NCBI GenBank assembly: GCA_030834765.1
Contig: JAUQXG010000243.1
Span: forward strand, 1 to 6,833
Direction: 5' to 3'
From: Lutispora sp.
Lineage (GTDB): Bacteria; Bacillota; Clostridia; Lutisporales; Lutisporaceae
Length of the DNA: 6,833 nucleotides
Position numbers and translations under genes: made by a program. Position 1 is the stretch's first letter. Each line of letters begins with the position of its first letter. Shown in pieces: positions 1 to 6,139 of this stretch. The notes beneath the pieces are model-generated. The model saw only the letters and a program-made list of their open reading frames with translations, had not been told where the DNA came from and did no database searches.

Positions 1-19
1 TACCCACTGACTTATTTAT

Positions 20-66
20 AATAAAAAACAAAACACTCATATACCAGGGTTTGGTAAATGAGCGTT
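20..66 (-). terminator. Probable intrinsic terminator of the MerR/TipA-like gene
   Basis: Read on the minus strand, the arm at 66-52 pairs with the arm at 46-32 (13 of 15 positions complementary) around a 5-nt loop at 47-51. It is followed at once by a T-rich tract (TTTGTTTTTTATTA, about 33-20). The tract lies only on the minus-strand exit side, so the element would end transcription arriving from the MerR gene. The stem is long but only moderately GC-rich. It lies about 60 nt past the stop codon. Confidence 0.7.
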
Positions 67-98
67 ATCATGTTCCTATGGTTCATGCCTTAGAAGGA

Positions 99-130
99 TA
101 GAAGCAAAGTGGGGCCCCACAATGCTTCTA
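99..130. repeat. Inverted repeat / hairpin overlapping the stop codon of the MerR-like gene
   Basis: The arms TAGAAGCA (99-106) and TGCTTCTA (123-130) are exact complements. They enclose the perfect 12-bp palindrome GTGGGGCCCCAC (109-120), separated from the outer stem by a symmetric AA/AA internal loop. The minus-strand stop codon (130-128) lies inside the outer stem. On the minus strand no T-run follows, so it is not a classic terminator in that direction and may instead protect the mRNA 3' end. On the plus strand only TTTT (131-134) follows, which could weakly terminate rightward transcription coming from outside the window. Confidence 0.6.
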
Positions 131-892
131 TTTTCCCATACCTGTGTAAATCAGAATGGCATCTCTTAGAAATGCTGCTGTTCCAGGTTGCTCTTTATCG
201 TAGTATGCTGTAAATCTTTCATCATCCACATACATTTGCCCAAGTCCAGCATGGGCTTCTTTGCTGTACTCACTCCAATAAAATGTCAGCCATTGTTTAT
301 GCAGATCAACTGCCCTTTGTGCGGTCTCTCCAGCTGGATCACCTGTCTTAAAAGCTTCAGCTAAGGTAATCATCACTTGTTCTGCTAATTTTGTTACTTT
401 ATCATGATCTTCTTGTGTCATATTTTTTACTTTTGCATTGGATTTTTCAACGGTATCATTGCCATATTTCTCTCGTATTTCTTTACCGTACTTTTTCTCA
501 TTCTCATCTATCATCTTTTGTTTAAATCCTTCAAACTTTTCTTTATCTGTCATTTTTATTCTCCCTTCCGTTAATGCTATTGTTTTATCTACGTTCGCTA
601 TTAACAATTCCAATTGTGTTTTCTTTTCCAGGAGCTTTTGGCGATGTTCTCGCAGTGCTGCCGCCCCATCAAAAGCAGGTGCAGTAACGATTTCTTTTAT
701 ACTATCCAGACTCACACCTAATTCTCTGTAAAAAAGTATTTGCTGCAGCCGATTTACTTCCTCTTGCCCATAAATACGATATCCTGACGAATTGATTCTT
801 GCCGGCTTAAGAATTCCTATTTCGTCATAATATCGAAGTGTTCTAGTACTTACACCTGCTAAACTTCCTAGCTTTTGCACTGTATATTCCAT
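128..892 (-). CDS. MerR-family transcriptional activator with TipAS ligand-binding domain (TipA/Mta type)
   Basis: This is a 254-residue DNA-binding regulator. Residues 1-70 form the MerR winged helix-turn-helix, with the hallmark segment RTLRYYDEIGILKP at 17-30 and the wing motif GYRIYG at 37-42. Residues about 75-113 form the dimerisation coiled coil, and about 117-250 a TipAS-type domain ending in AAFLRDAILIY. The length is nearly that of Streptomyces TipAL (253) and close to Bacillus Mta (257), which it resembles from memory along its whole length. Family members bind lipophilic drugs and activate their own gene or efflux genes; the ligand here is unknown. The protein contains no cysteine, so the covalent thiopeptide capture described for TipAL is not possible. 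The start is well supported: AAGGAGG at 906-900 lies 7 nt upstream of the ATG. The gene is divergent from an RND efflux operon, suggesting but not proving a link. Confidence 0.92.
   Translation of the reverse strand: MEYTVQKLGSLAGVSTRTLRYYDEIGILKPARINSSGYRIYGQEEVNRLQQILFYRELGVSLDSIKEIVTAPAFDGAAALREHRQKLLEKKTQLELLIANVDKTIALTEGRIKMTDKEKFEGFKQKMIDENEKKYGKEIREKYGNDTVEKSNAKVKNMTQEDHDKVTKLAEQVMITLAEAFKTGDPAGETAQRAVDLHKQWLTFYWSEYSKEAHAGLGQMYVDDERFTAYYDKEQPGTAAFLRDAILIYTGMGK
551..567 (-). promoter_or_regulatory. Internal Shine-Dalgarno and ATG for a short TipAS-like protein
   Basis: Inside the MerR-like gene, the minus strand carries AAGGGAG at 567-561, then a 7-nt A-rich spacer, then an in-frame ATG at 553-551 (Met114). 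Translation from here would give 141 residues starting MTDKEKFEG, which is the ligand-binding domain without the DNA-binding domain. Streptomyces tipA is known to make such a short form (TipAS, 144 residues) from an internal start. The placement at the domain boundary and the good spacing support real use; expression is inferred. Confidence 0.55.
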
Positions 893-914
893 GACCTCAC
901 CTCCTTACAAGATT

Positions 915-945
915 ACTTTACACCTTTACGCAACGGCAATGTCAA
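915..945 (-). promoter_or_regulatory. MerR-type promoter and operator with 19-bp spacer
   Basis: On the minus strand a perfect -35 TTGACA (945-940) and a -10 TAAAGT (920-915) are separated by 19 bp. This over-long spacer is the signature of promoters that MerR-family activators untwist. The spacer holds an imperfect dyad centred near 932 (CA-TT-CG paired with CG-AA-TG). Its position directly upstream of the MerR-like gene indicates autoregulation by the encoded protein. Confidence 0.75.
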
Positions 946-984
946 GCATTTTTAAAATTATTTTTAAATATTTTTTTCATCTCA

Positions 985-998
985 TTGATTTTAATCAA
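985..998. repeat. Short perfect inverted repeat upstream of the efflux operon -35
   Basis: TTGATT-TT-AATCAA is a perfect 6-bp inverted repeat with a 2-bp spacer. It lies between the two divergent promoters, 7 bp upstream of the predicted -35 of the efflux operon. The position would suit an activator or repressor site, but the region is very AT-rich and the repeat could be chance. Confidence 0.35.
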
Positions 999-1005
999 AA
1001 ATAAT

Positions 1006-1034
1006 TTGAAGAGCAGTTTTCTCTGTGCTATTAT
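1006..1034 (+). promoter_or_regulatory. Predicted promoter of the RND efflux operon
   Basis: TTGAAG at 1006-1011 and TATTAT at 1029-1034 are separated by 17 bp, and TG at 1026-1027 gives an extended -10. This matches a housekeeping (sigma-A-type) promoter, with a predicted start near 1041 and a leader of about 80 nt. The 17-bp spacer argues against direct MerR-type activation of this promoter. Confidence 0.6.
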
Positions 1035-1039
1035 TAAAT

Positions 1040-1075
1040 AACATAAGTTTCAAACAGTTGTTTTAAATTTATGTT
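1040..1075. promoter_or_regulatory. Palindromic candidate operator (TetR site) at the efflux operon start
   Basis: The left arm AACATAAGTTTCAAACA (1040-1056) and the right arm TGTTTTAAATTTATGTT (1059-1075) form a 17-bp inverted repeat with two mismatches and a 2-bp centre. It begins at the predicted transcription start, so a bound protein would block the promoter. The operon's last gene is a TetR-family repressor, whose dimers bind such palindromes, so feedback control is the simplest reading. As RNA it could also form a leader hairpin with an AGUU loop. Confidence 0.6.
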
Positions 1076-1121
1076 TTAATGAATAAAATATTATATTAAA
1101 CATAATCGGGGGAGTGTCTGA

Positions 1122-2324
1122 ATGAAAAACAAAAAGTTATGGTTCATTGCAGTTTTTTCGGTTTTCTTACTAATAGGATGCATGAATACAAATGATAAGG
1201 ATACTGGAGAGGTTTCCAAAAAACCTGTGAAGGTTATTGAGATTCGTGAAACCCAGGGTACAAAAGAACTGTCATATAACGGTGTAGTAAAACCAGAAGA
1301 AATAAAGAAAATAAGCTTCAAGGCTTCTGGAAAAATCGCATCCATTAAGGTAGAAAAAGGGCAAAAAGTGAAAAAAGGAGATATTCTAGCAGCTCTGGAT
1401 ACGAAGGAATTATCCTTTGCTGTGGAAGCTGCAAGAGCAGCCAAAACTGGAGCAATGGCCCAATATCAGAAATCTTTAAACGGAGCTGCCATGGAAGATA
1501 TTGACTTAGCTTCATCAAATGTGACAAAAGCCCAAAAGGCTCATGAATTTGCCAAGGACAGCTTAGATAAAATTCAAAAATTATATGATGAAGGTGCAGC
1601 ATCAAAACAGGATTTAGATAAAGTGGTCCTTGAATACGAAATCAGAAATCAAGAATATTTAGGAGCAAAAACCATTTTACAGCAGGTAACCAACGGTGCA
1701 AGAGAAGAAGATAAGGAAGCTTTGAAGTCACAGATGACTCAAGCAGATGTCGATTTAAGATATAAAGAAAGCGCAGTAAATGATGCCACACTGAAGGCGG
1801 ATGCAGAAGGATATGTCATGGATATACTCTCTGAAGAGGGAGAAATGATTTCTGCTGGCTATCCTATTATCATACTGGGCAGTCATTCCAATGTCGTAAG
1901 TTTTGGTCTCAACCAAGAAGATGCTTCAACGGTAAAAATAGGAGACAGCATCAGAATCGAATCTCAAGACAGCTCTTATACAGGAAAAATAAAATCCATA
2001 GCAAAAAATATGGATATGGAAACACGAACCTATGATGCAGAAGTCTTATTGGATAACAATTTTCTTCCTTCAGGAAGTATTTTAAAGGTTTTTATACCTA
2101 AGGAGCAATACAATGCTATCATCATACCAATTGTCAGCATCCTGCGGGGCAATTATGATTATGTATATGTGATAGATAATGGCATCGCCAGAAAAAAACA
2201 AATTAAATTAGGTTATATTCATGAGGATATGGTTGAAGTAACAGGTCTTTTCCAAGGAGATAAATTAGTATTAGAAGGCATGAAAAGCATTAATGATGGC
2301 GATATCGTTGAAATAATACAATAA
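1122..2324 (+). CDS. RND efflux periplasmic-adaptor-type lipoprotein (HlyD/AcrA family)
   Basis: This 400-residue membrane fusion protein links an RND permease to its substrate path. The N-terminus has a lysine-rich start, a hydrophobic core and the lipobox LLIGC with Cys20, so it should be lipid-anchored on the outer face of the cytoplasmic membrane. Residues about 55-98 form the first half of a biotinyl-lipoyl-like domain (SGKIASIKVEKGQKVKKGD at 69-87). Residues 99-220 form an alpha-helical coiled-coil hairpin, and about 221-255 the second lipoyl half. A beta-barrel follows (about 256-330), then a membrane-proximal domain ending in NDGDIVEI. The start is set by GGGGGAG at 1108-1114, 7 nt before the ATG. 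The permease gene follows 16 nt after the stop, so the two are co-transcribed. In a cell without an outer membrane its role is probably to help substrate release or pump assembly. The substrate is unknown. Confidence 0.93.
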   Translation: MKNKKLWFIAVFSVFLLIGCMNTNDKDTGEVSKKPVKVIEIRETQGTKELSYNGVVKPEEIKKISFKASGKIASIKVEKGQKVKKGDILAALDTKELSFAVEAARAAKTGAMAQYQKSLNGAAMEDIDLASSNVTKAQKAHEFAKDSLDKIQKLYDEGAASKQDLDKVVLEYEIRNQEYLGAKTILQQVTNGAREEDKEALKSQMTQADVDLRYKESAVNDATLKADAEGYVMDILSEEGEMISAGYPIIILGSHSNVVSFGLNQEDASTVKIGDSIRIESQDSSYTGKIKSIAKNMDMETRTYDAEVLLDNNFLPSGSILKVFIPKEQYNAIIIPIVSILRGNYDYVYVIDNGIARKKQIKLGYIHEDMVEVTGLFQGDKLVLEGMKSINDGDIVEIIQ

Positions 2325-2340
2325 CAGGGGGCAAAAGACA

Positions 2341-5300
2341 ATGTTAAGAAAAGCTATTTCTGCTGCAATCAATCAAAGGAAAATAACCTTTGTAATAGCC
2401 ATTGCTATTGTTTTATTTGGTCTTTATAGCTATTACATCATACCCAAACAGGAAGATCCAGATATAAACCCCCCTTTTGCAATGATAAAAGCTGTGTATC
2501 CAGGTGCCTCTCCTCAAACAGTAGAAAAACTTGTAACGAAGAAAATAGAGGATAAGCTGATAGAAATAGAAGGGTATGAATCCTCTCATTCCTATTCTAG
2601 AAACAGTGTCAGTATCGTGATACTTCGTCTTCGGAATGGCACAGATACGGAAAAGGCATGGAGAACATTAAGGCAAAAGATGGATGATCTGAGGGGGGAG
2701 CTTCCTGAGGAAACTGGCACAATCGATATGAATACGGAGCTGTCTAATACGGCAGGCATGATTATAAGCCTTTCTGGAAAGGATTACAGCTATGAAGAAT
2801 TAGAATTTTTTGCTGAAGAGTTAAAAAAGGATTTAATGCAAATCGACGGTATATCAAAATTCGATGTAGACGGAGTCCAAAAAAAAGAAATCAAAGTATT
2901 GGTCGATCCGGCTAAGCTGAATCAATATAAGCTTTCTCTACAAGATATCGTAAATATGATAAAGGCCTCCAATGTGGAGATCCCCGCTGGAGTCATTGAG
3001 GGCAATAGTTCCATCAATGTCAGTGTATCCGGAACCTATGAGAGCATAGAAGATATTAGGAATACAATCGTATATGTATCTTCCACTACGGGATTATCTG
3101 TCCGACTTCAGGATATTGCTCAAGTGGATGTGGGTCTAGAGGAATCAAATTATAAAATAAAACATAATGGTGAGAATTCCGTACTTCTGACTGGGTATTT
3201 TCTAAAAGATAAAAATATTGTCCTCATAGGCAAAGAGGTAGATGCTGCACTGACTCGATCAAAAGCCAATTTACCTTCAGATGTAACCATGGATAAAATA
3301 CTTTATCAACCCACAGATGTAGCCAAATCCACTAACAACTTTATACTAAATCTAATCGAAGGCATGCTTTTTGTAATCATCGTGGTATTGATAGGAATGG
3401 GTTTTAAAAATTCTCTTGTGGTATCCATGGCCATCCCTTTGTCCATATTTACCACCTTTGTTTTTATGAATCTCCTTGACATTAAAATACATCAGATTTC
3501 TATCACTGCATTAATCATTGCATTAGGGATGCTGGTGGATAATGCAATCGTAATCAGTGATGCCATACAGGTAAGGATTGATAGAGGCGATGATAAGCTA
3601 GATGCCTGTGTAAGCGGTGTTTTAGAAGTGGCACTGCCGGTATTTACTTCTACCTTAACAACGGTAGCCGCTTTTATACCTCTGTTGATGCTGAATTCAG
3701 TGGCTGGTGAATATGTTTCCAGCTTACCTTTAATAGTAATTATATCTTTGAGTGCTTCTTATATCATAGCTCTTTTTGTCACTCCTACACTGGCTTATAT
3801 ATTTTTCAAGCCAGGCAAAGGGATTGTTAAAAAATCTAGAACTAGAAACTTCTTCATGGATTTACTAGGACGAAGTATGAGAAACAAAAGGATTACTATA
3901 GCATTAGCTGTAACCCTCTTTGGTTTATCCATATTTACTGCCCTTCAATTGGGACTTCAATTTTTTCCTTATGCCGATAAAGATATGATGTATATCAGCA
4001 TAACCAGCGAAAAAGATAATGATTTGGCCAAGACAGAAAATATTACACAGCGTGTTTTTAATATATTGAAAGAGCAAAAGGAAATAAAAAGCTATACTGC
4101 TGCCATTGGGGATGGACTTCCAAAATTTTATAATGCCATACCCATCAGTACGCCTTCTAAAGACTCTGCTCAGATTTTAATTCGAGTAGACCTAAAAAGC
4201 GGCAATCGATTTAAAAGCAATTCTCAGTTTGCAGACTATCTTCAAGGCTCTTTGGACACACAGATTACCGGAGGTAGTGCAACAGTTAATCTTCTTGAAA
4301 TAGCGGAACCTACAGGGGCGCCTATCGTCCTTAGAGTTTCGGGAGAGGATCTGGAGTCTTTAGTAGATGCATCTTCCGCCATAAAAACTTTATTAAAAGA
4401 AATACCTGGCACTATGAATATTGAAGATGACCATACGGACAGAACATATCAATACGATGTGAAATTTGATTCCAACCTTGGCGCTTTTTATGGGCTGACT
4501 TCCTATGATATTCAAAATGAGATCAACATAGCATTGATGGGTCGAGTACCTTCTAAGCTTCGTCAGGATGGCAAAGAATATGACATAAGAGTAAAAAGCG
4601 TGATTGACTCAAAGGATGATCTTGAAAACATGATGATAAAATCTCAAATCACTGGTAATAAAACTCTATTAAAATCAATAGCGCCAATCAATCTGGATTA
4701 CCAATATCCCATCATAAAAAAATATGATAGGAATATGACGGTAACCGTTTATAGTGATGTGAAAACTGGGTATAATCCAGTAGATATAGAAAAAAGCCTT
4801 GAAAAGAAGCTAGAAAAAGCAAACTTTGGAGCTGTATCCGTAGTCTTTGATGGAGAAAGAGAAAAAATAATGCAATACTTTGGAGACTTAGGGGCAGCTG
4901 CCGTATTTGCCATACTGCTGGTATATTTAATCCTTTTATTCCAATTCGGCTCCTTTTTACAACCTCTTATTATATTGATCACTATACCCTTGTCTATCAT
5001 AGGCTCCATCTTTGGATTGCTTTTGTTTAGACAGCCTTTATCCTTTACAGCATTGCTGGGAATTGTTAGTCTTGCAGGAGTAGTGGTAAACAATGCAATC
5101 ATACTTCTGGATTTTATAAATGCAGAAAGAAAAGAAGGTAAAAATGTAGCAGTATCCTGCATAGATGCAGTAAGCAAGAGGTTTAGACCAATCATGCTTA
5201 CTACAGTCACAACCGTCATAGGACTGATTCCTTTGGCATTTGGGGGCAGTAGTCTGATGGTGCCTATGGCAGTGGCTCTTATGAGTGGCTTGATGATATC

Positions 5301-5370
5301 CACATTATTAACATTAGTGGTTATACCTGTGGTATATATTATATTTGAAGACAAGGCTGTACAAAGCTAA
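2341..5370 (+). CDS. RND-family efflux permease (AcrB/HAE-1-like)
   Basis: At 1009 residues this is a full-length RND pump. It has TM1 (about 14-33), a large extracytoplasmic loop with the porter subdomains (35-333), TM2-TM6 (335-487), TM7 (517-538), a second large loop (540-847) and TM8-TM12 (849-1003). The family TM4 motif appears as GMLVDNAIV (396-404) and the TM10 motif as VVVNNAII (914-921). Against AcrB, the proton-relay Asp407 is kept (Asp400), Asp408 is Asn401, Lys940 is Asn917, and Arg971 and Thr978 are kept (Arg947, Thr954). Family members export drugs, detergents or lipophilic compounds using the proton gradient; the substrate cannot be read from sequence. AGGGGG at 2326-2331, 9 nt upstream, supports the start. 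It sits in one operon between its adaptor and a TetR regulator. No outer-membrane channel gene accompanies it. Confidence 0.95.
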   Translation: MLRKAISAAINQRKITFVIAIAIVLFGLYSYYIIPKQEDPDINPPFAMIKAVYPGASPQTVEKLVTKKIEDKLIEIEGYESSHSYSRNSVSIVILRLRNGTDTEKAWRTLRQKMDDLRGELPEETGTIDMNTELSNTAGMIISLSGKDYSYEELEFFAEELKKDLMQIDGISKFDVDGVQKKEIKVLVDPAKLNQYKLSLQDIVNMIKASNVEIPAGVIEGNSSINVSVSGTYESIEDIRNTIVYVSSTTGLSVRLQDIAQVDVGLEESNYKIKHNGENSVLLTGYFLKDKNIVLIGKEVDAALTRSKANLPSDVTMDKILYQPTDVAKSTNNFILNLIEGMLFVIIVVLIGMGFKNSLVVSMAIPLSIFTTFVFMNLLDIKIHQISITALIIALGMLVDNAIVISDAIQVRIDRGDDKLDACVSGVLEVALPVFTSTLTTVAAFIPLLMLNSVAGEYVSSLPLIVIISLSASYIIALFVTPTLAYIFFKPGKGIVKKSRTRNFFMDLLGRSMRNKRITIALAVTLFGLSIFTALQLGLQFFPYADKDMMYISITSEKDNDLAKTENITQRVFNILKEQKEIKSYTAAIGDGLPKFYNAIPISTPSKDSAQILIRVDLKSGNRFKSNSQFADYLQGSLDTQITGGSATVNLLEIAEPTGAPIVLRVSGEDLESLVDASSAIKTLLKEIPGTMNIEDDHTDRTYQYDVKFDSNLGAFYGLTSYDIQNEINIALMGRVPSKLRQDGKEYDIRVKSVIDSKDDLENMMIKSQITGNKTLLKSIAPINLDYQYPIIKKYDRNMTVTVYSDVKTGYNPVDIEKSLEKKLEKANFGAVSVVFDGEREKIMQYFGDLGAAAVFAILLVYLILLFQFGSFLQPLIILITIPLSIIGSIFGLLLFRQPLSFTALLGIVSLAGVVVNNAIILLDFINAERKEGKNVAVSCIDAVSKRFRPIMLTTVTTVIGLIPLAFGGSSLMVPMAVALMSGLMISTLLTLVVIPVVYIIFEDKAVQS

Positions 5371-5376
5371 GTTTTG

Positions 5377-5393
5377 AAAGAGGTTTTATGATG
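5377..5393 (+). promoter_or_regulatory. Ribosome binding site that decides the TetR start
   Basis: AAAGAGG at 5377-5383 precedes two adjacent ATG codons, at 5388 and 5391. Spacing is 4 nt to the first and 7 nt to the second. The second is therefore the better start, and the protein differs by only one Met. Confidence 0.5.
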
Positions 5394-5999
5394 AATGATG
5401 ATAAGTTAGATACAAGAAGTAAAATAATTCAGTCTGCTATAGATATGGTTGGCTCAAAAGGTGATGTAACCATAAGAGAGATTACCGATAAAGCTGGCGC
5501 TAATGTTGCCTCTATTAATTATCATTTTGGAAATAAGAATAATCTTCTAAAGGAAGTAGAAAACCATTATTCTTCTTTACTCTACGACATCCAATATAGC
5601 ATTTTGATTTCAGAAGAATTATCACCCTATGATAAAATTCTTCAATGGACAAAAAGTTTATCGGATTTTATATCCCAGTCCCCTGCATTAATAGGGTTAA
5701 TTGTAAGCTTAACAACAGAAGATAAAAGCTATAAGCCGGTTATCATCCAAAAAATATATCTGAATAAAGAATTGCAAAACATGGTGCAGGATATGATAGG
5801 AGCCATTATAAAGTCAGAGGACCAAAGACTACTAAGCTTCAAATATCTTCAAATTTTTTCTGGAATATTAGGACCTGTTGTAAACAGATTGGTGGAAAAC
5901 TCCTTTGCTGATGAGCAATCTATCATCGGCTTAAATAGCAAGGAGGATTTAGAAGAGTATATAAAGCTTCTTATTGATACCGTACTTGGGACAGTATAG
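5391..5999 (+). CDS. TetR/AcrR-family transcriptional regulator of the efflux operon
   Basis: This protein has 202 residues (203 if the ATG at 5388 is used), the usual TetR length. The N-terminal three-helix DNA-binding domain spans about 8-55, with the helix-turn-helix at VTIREITDKAGANVASINYHF (26-46) followed by GNKNNLLKEV, the most conserved TetR block. The rest is an all-helical ligand-binding and dimerisation domain with little conservation, so the inducer cannot be inferred. It begins 20 nt after the permease stop and is followed by a strong terminator, so it is the last gene of the pump operon. Its likely role is to repress that operon through the palindrome at 1040-1075 and to release it when a pump substrate binds, giving negative feedback. 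TetR proteins that activate exist, so the sign of control is inferred. Confidence 0.92.
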   Translation: MNDDKLDTRSKIIQSAIDMVGSKGDVTIREITDKAGANVASINYHFGNKNNLLKEVENHYSSLLYDIQYSILISEELSPYDKILQWTKSLSDFISQSPALIGLIVSLTTEDKSYKPVIIQKIYLNKELQNMVQDMIGAIIKSEDQRLLSFKYLQIFSGILGPVVNRLVENSFADEQSIIGLNSKEDLEEYIKLLIDTVLGTV

Positions 6000-6012
6000 A
6001 ATATAAATGGGG

Positions 6013-6052
6013 GTTTGCAATTTGCTTTTAAAACAAATTGCAAACTTTTTTT
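6013..6052 (+). terminator. Strong intrinsic terminator of the efflux operon
   Basis: GTTTGCAATTTG (6013-6024) pairs perfectly with CAAATTGCAAAC (6034-6045) around a 9-nt loop, and seven T residues follow (6046-6052). It starts 13 nt after the TetR stop codon and separates the pump operon from the response regulator unit. Confidence 0.92.
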
Positions 6053-6078
6053 CTTAATAAACTTGTAAGAATTATAAT
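6050..6078 (+). promoter_or_regulatory. Candidate promoter of the response regulator
   Basis: A perfect -10 hexamer TATAAT lies at 6073-6078. At 17-bp spacing the only -35 is the weak TTTCTT (6050-6055), which overlaps the terminator T-run. A second AT-rich -10-like box (TATAAA, 6108-6113) has no convincing -35. The missing -35 would suit an activator-dependent promoter, for example one autoactivated by the response regulator. Confidence 0.3.
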
Positions 6079-6095
6079 AGGAAAATCTTAGAAAG

Positions 6096-6121
6096 TCTAT
6101 GCTACTATATAAATACATAGA
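6096..6121. repeat. Short inverted repeat just upstream of the response regulator RBS
   Basis: TCTATG (6096-6101) and CATAGA (6116-6121) are exact inverted copies 14 nt apart, ending 3 nt before the AGGAG of the ribosome binding site. It could be a regulator site or a weak leader hairpin. Six-base arms in AT-rich DNA may be chance. Confidence 0.25.
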
Positions 6122-6139
6122 GTTAGGAGTGGATTGCAT

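Noticed and set aside
1..127. Possible partial gene at the left edge
   Set aside because: The stretch is occupied by two hairpins and an AT-rich tract and shows no coding frame with a ribosome binding site.
438..731. 97-residue plus-strand reading frame
   Set aside because: It lies wholly antisense to the MerR-like gene, has no Shine-Dalgarno of note, and its low-complexity Ser/Phe-rich product is typical of a shadow frame.
1035..1121. Possible riboswitch or attenuator in the adaptor leader
   Set aside because: The roughly 80-nt leader has one AT-rich palindrome, no recognisable aptamer motif and no terminator U-run; an operator is the simpler reading.
1091..1605. Two overlapping minus-strand frames within the adaptor gene
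   Set aside because: They are antisense to a clearly coding lipoprotein adaptor and their products resemble no known family.
4749..5354. 201-residue minus-strand frame
   Set aside because: It is antisense to the conserved C-terminal membrane half of the RND permease, and its length reflects the codon bias of the true gene.
5849..6139. 96-residue minus-strand frame across the TetR end and intergenic region
   Set aside because: It runs through a strong terminator hairpin and the TetR coding sequence, with no family resemblance.
6134..6139. TTG start for the response regulator, adding two residues
   Set aside because: It is only 4 nt from the AGGAG, and the ATG at 6140 gives the standard receiver-domain N-terminus.
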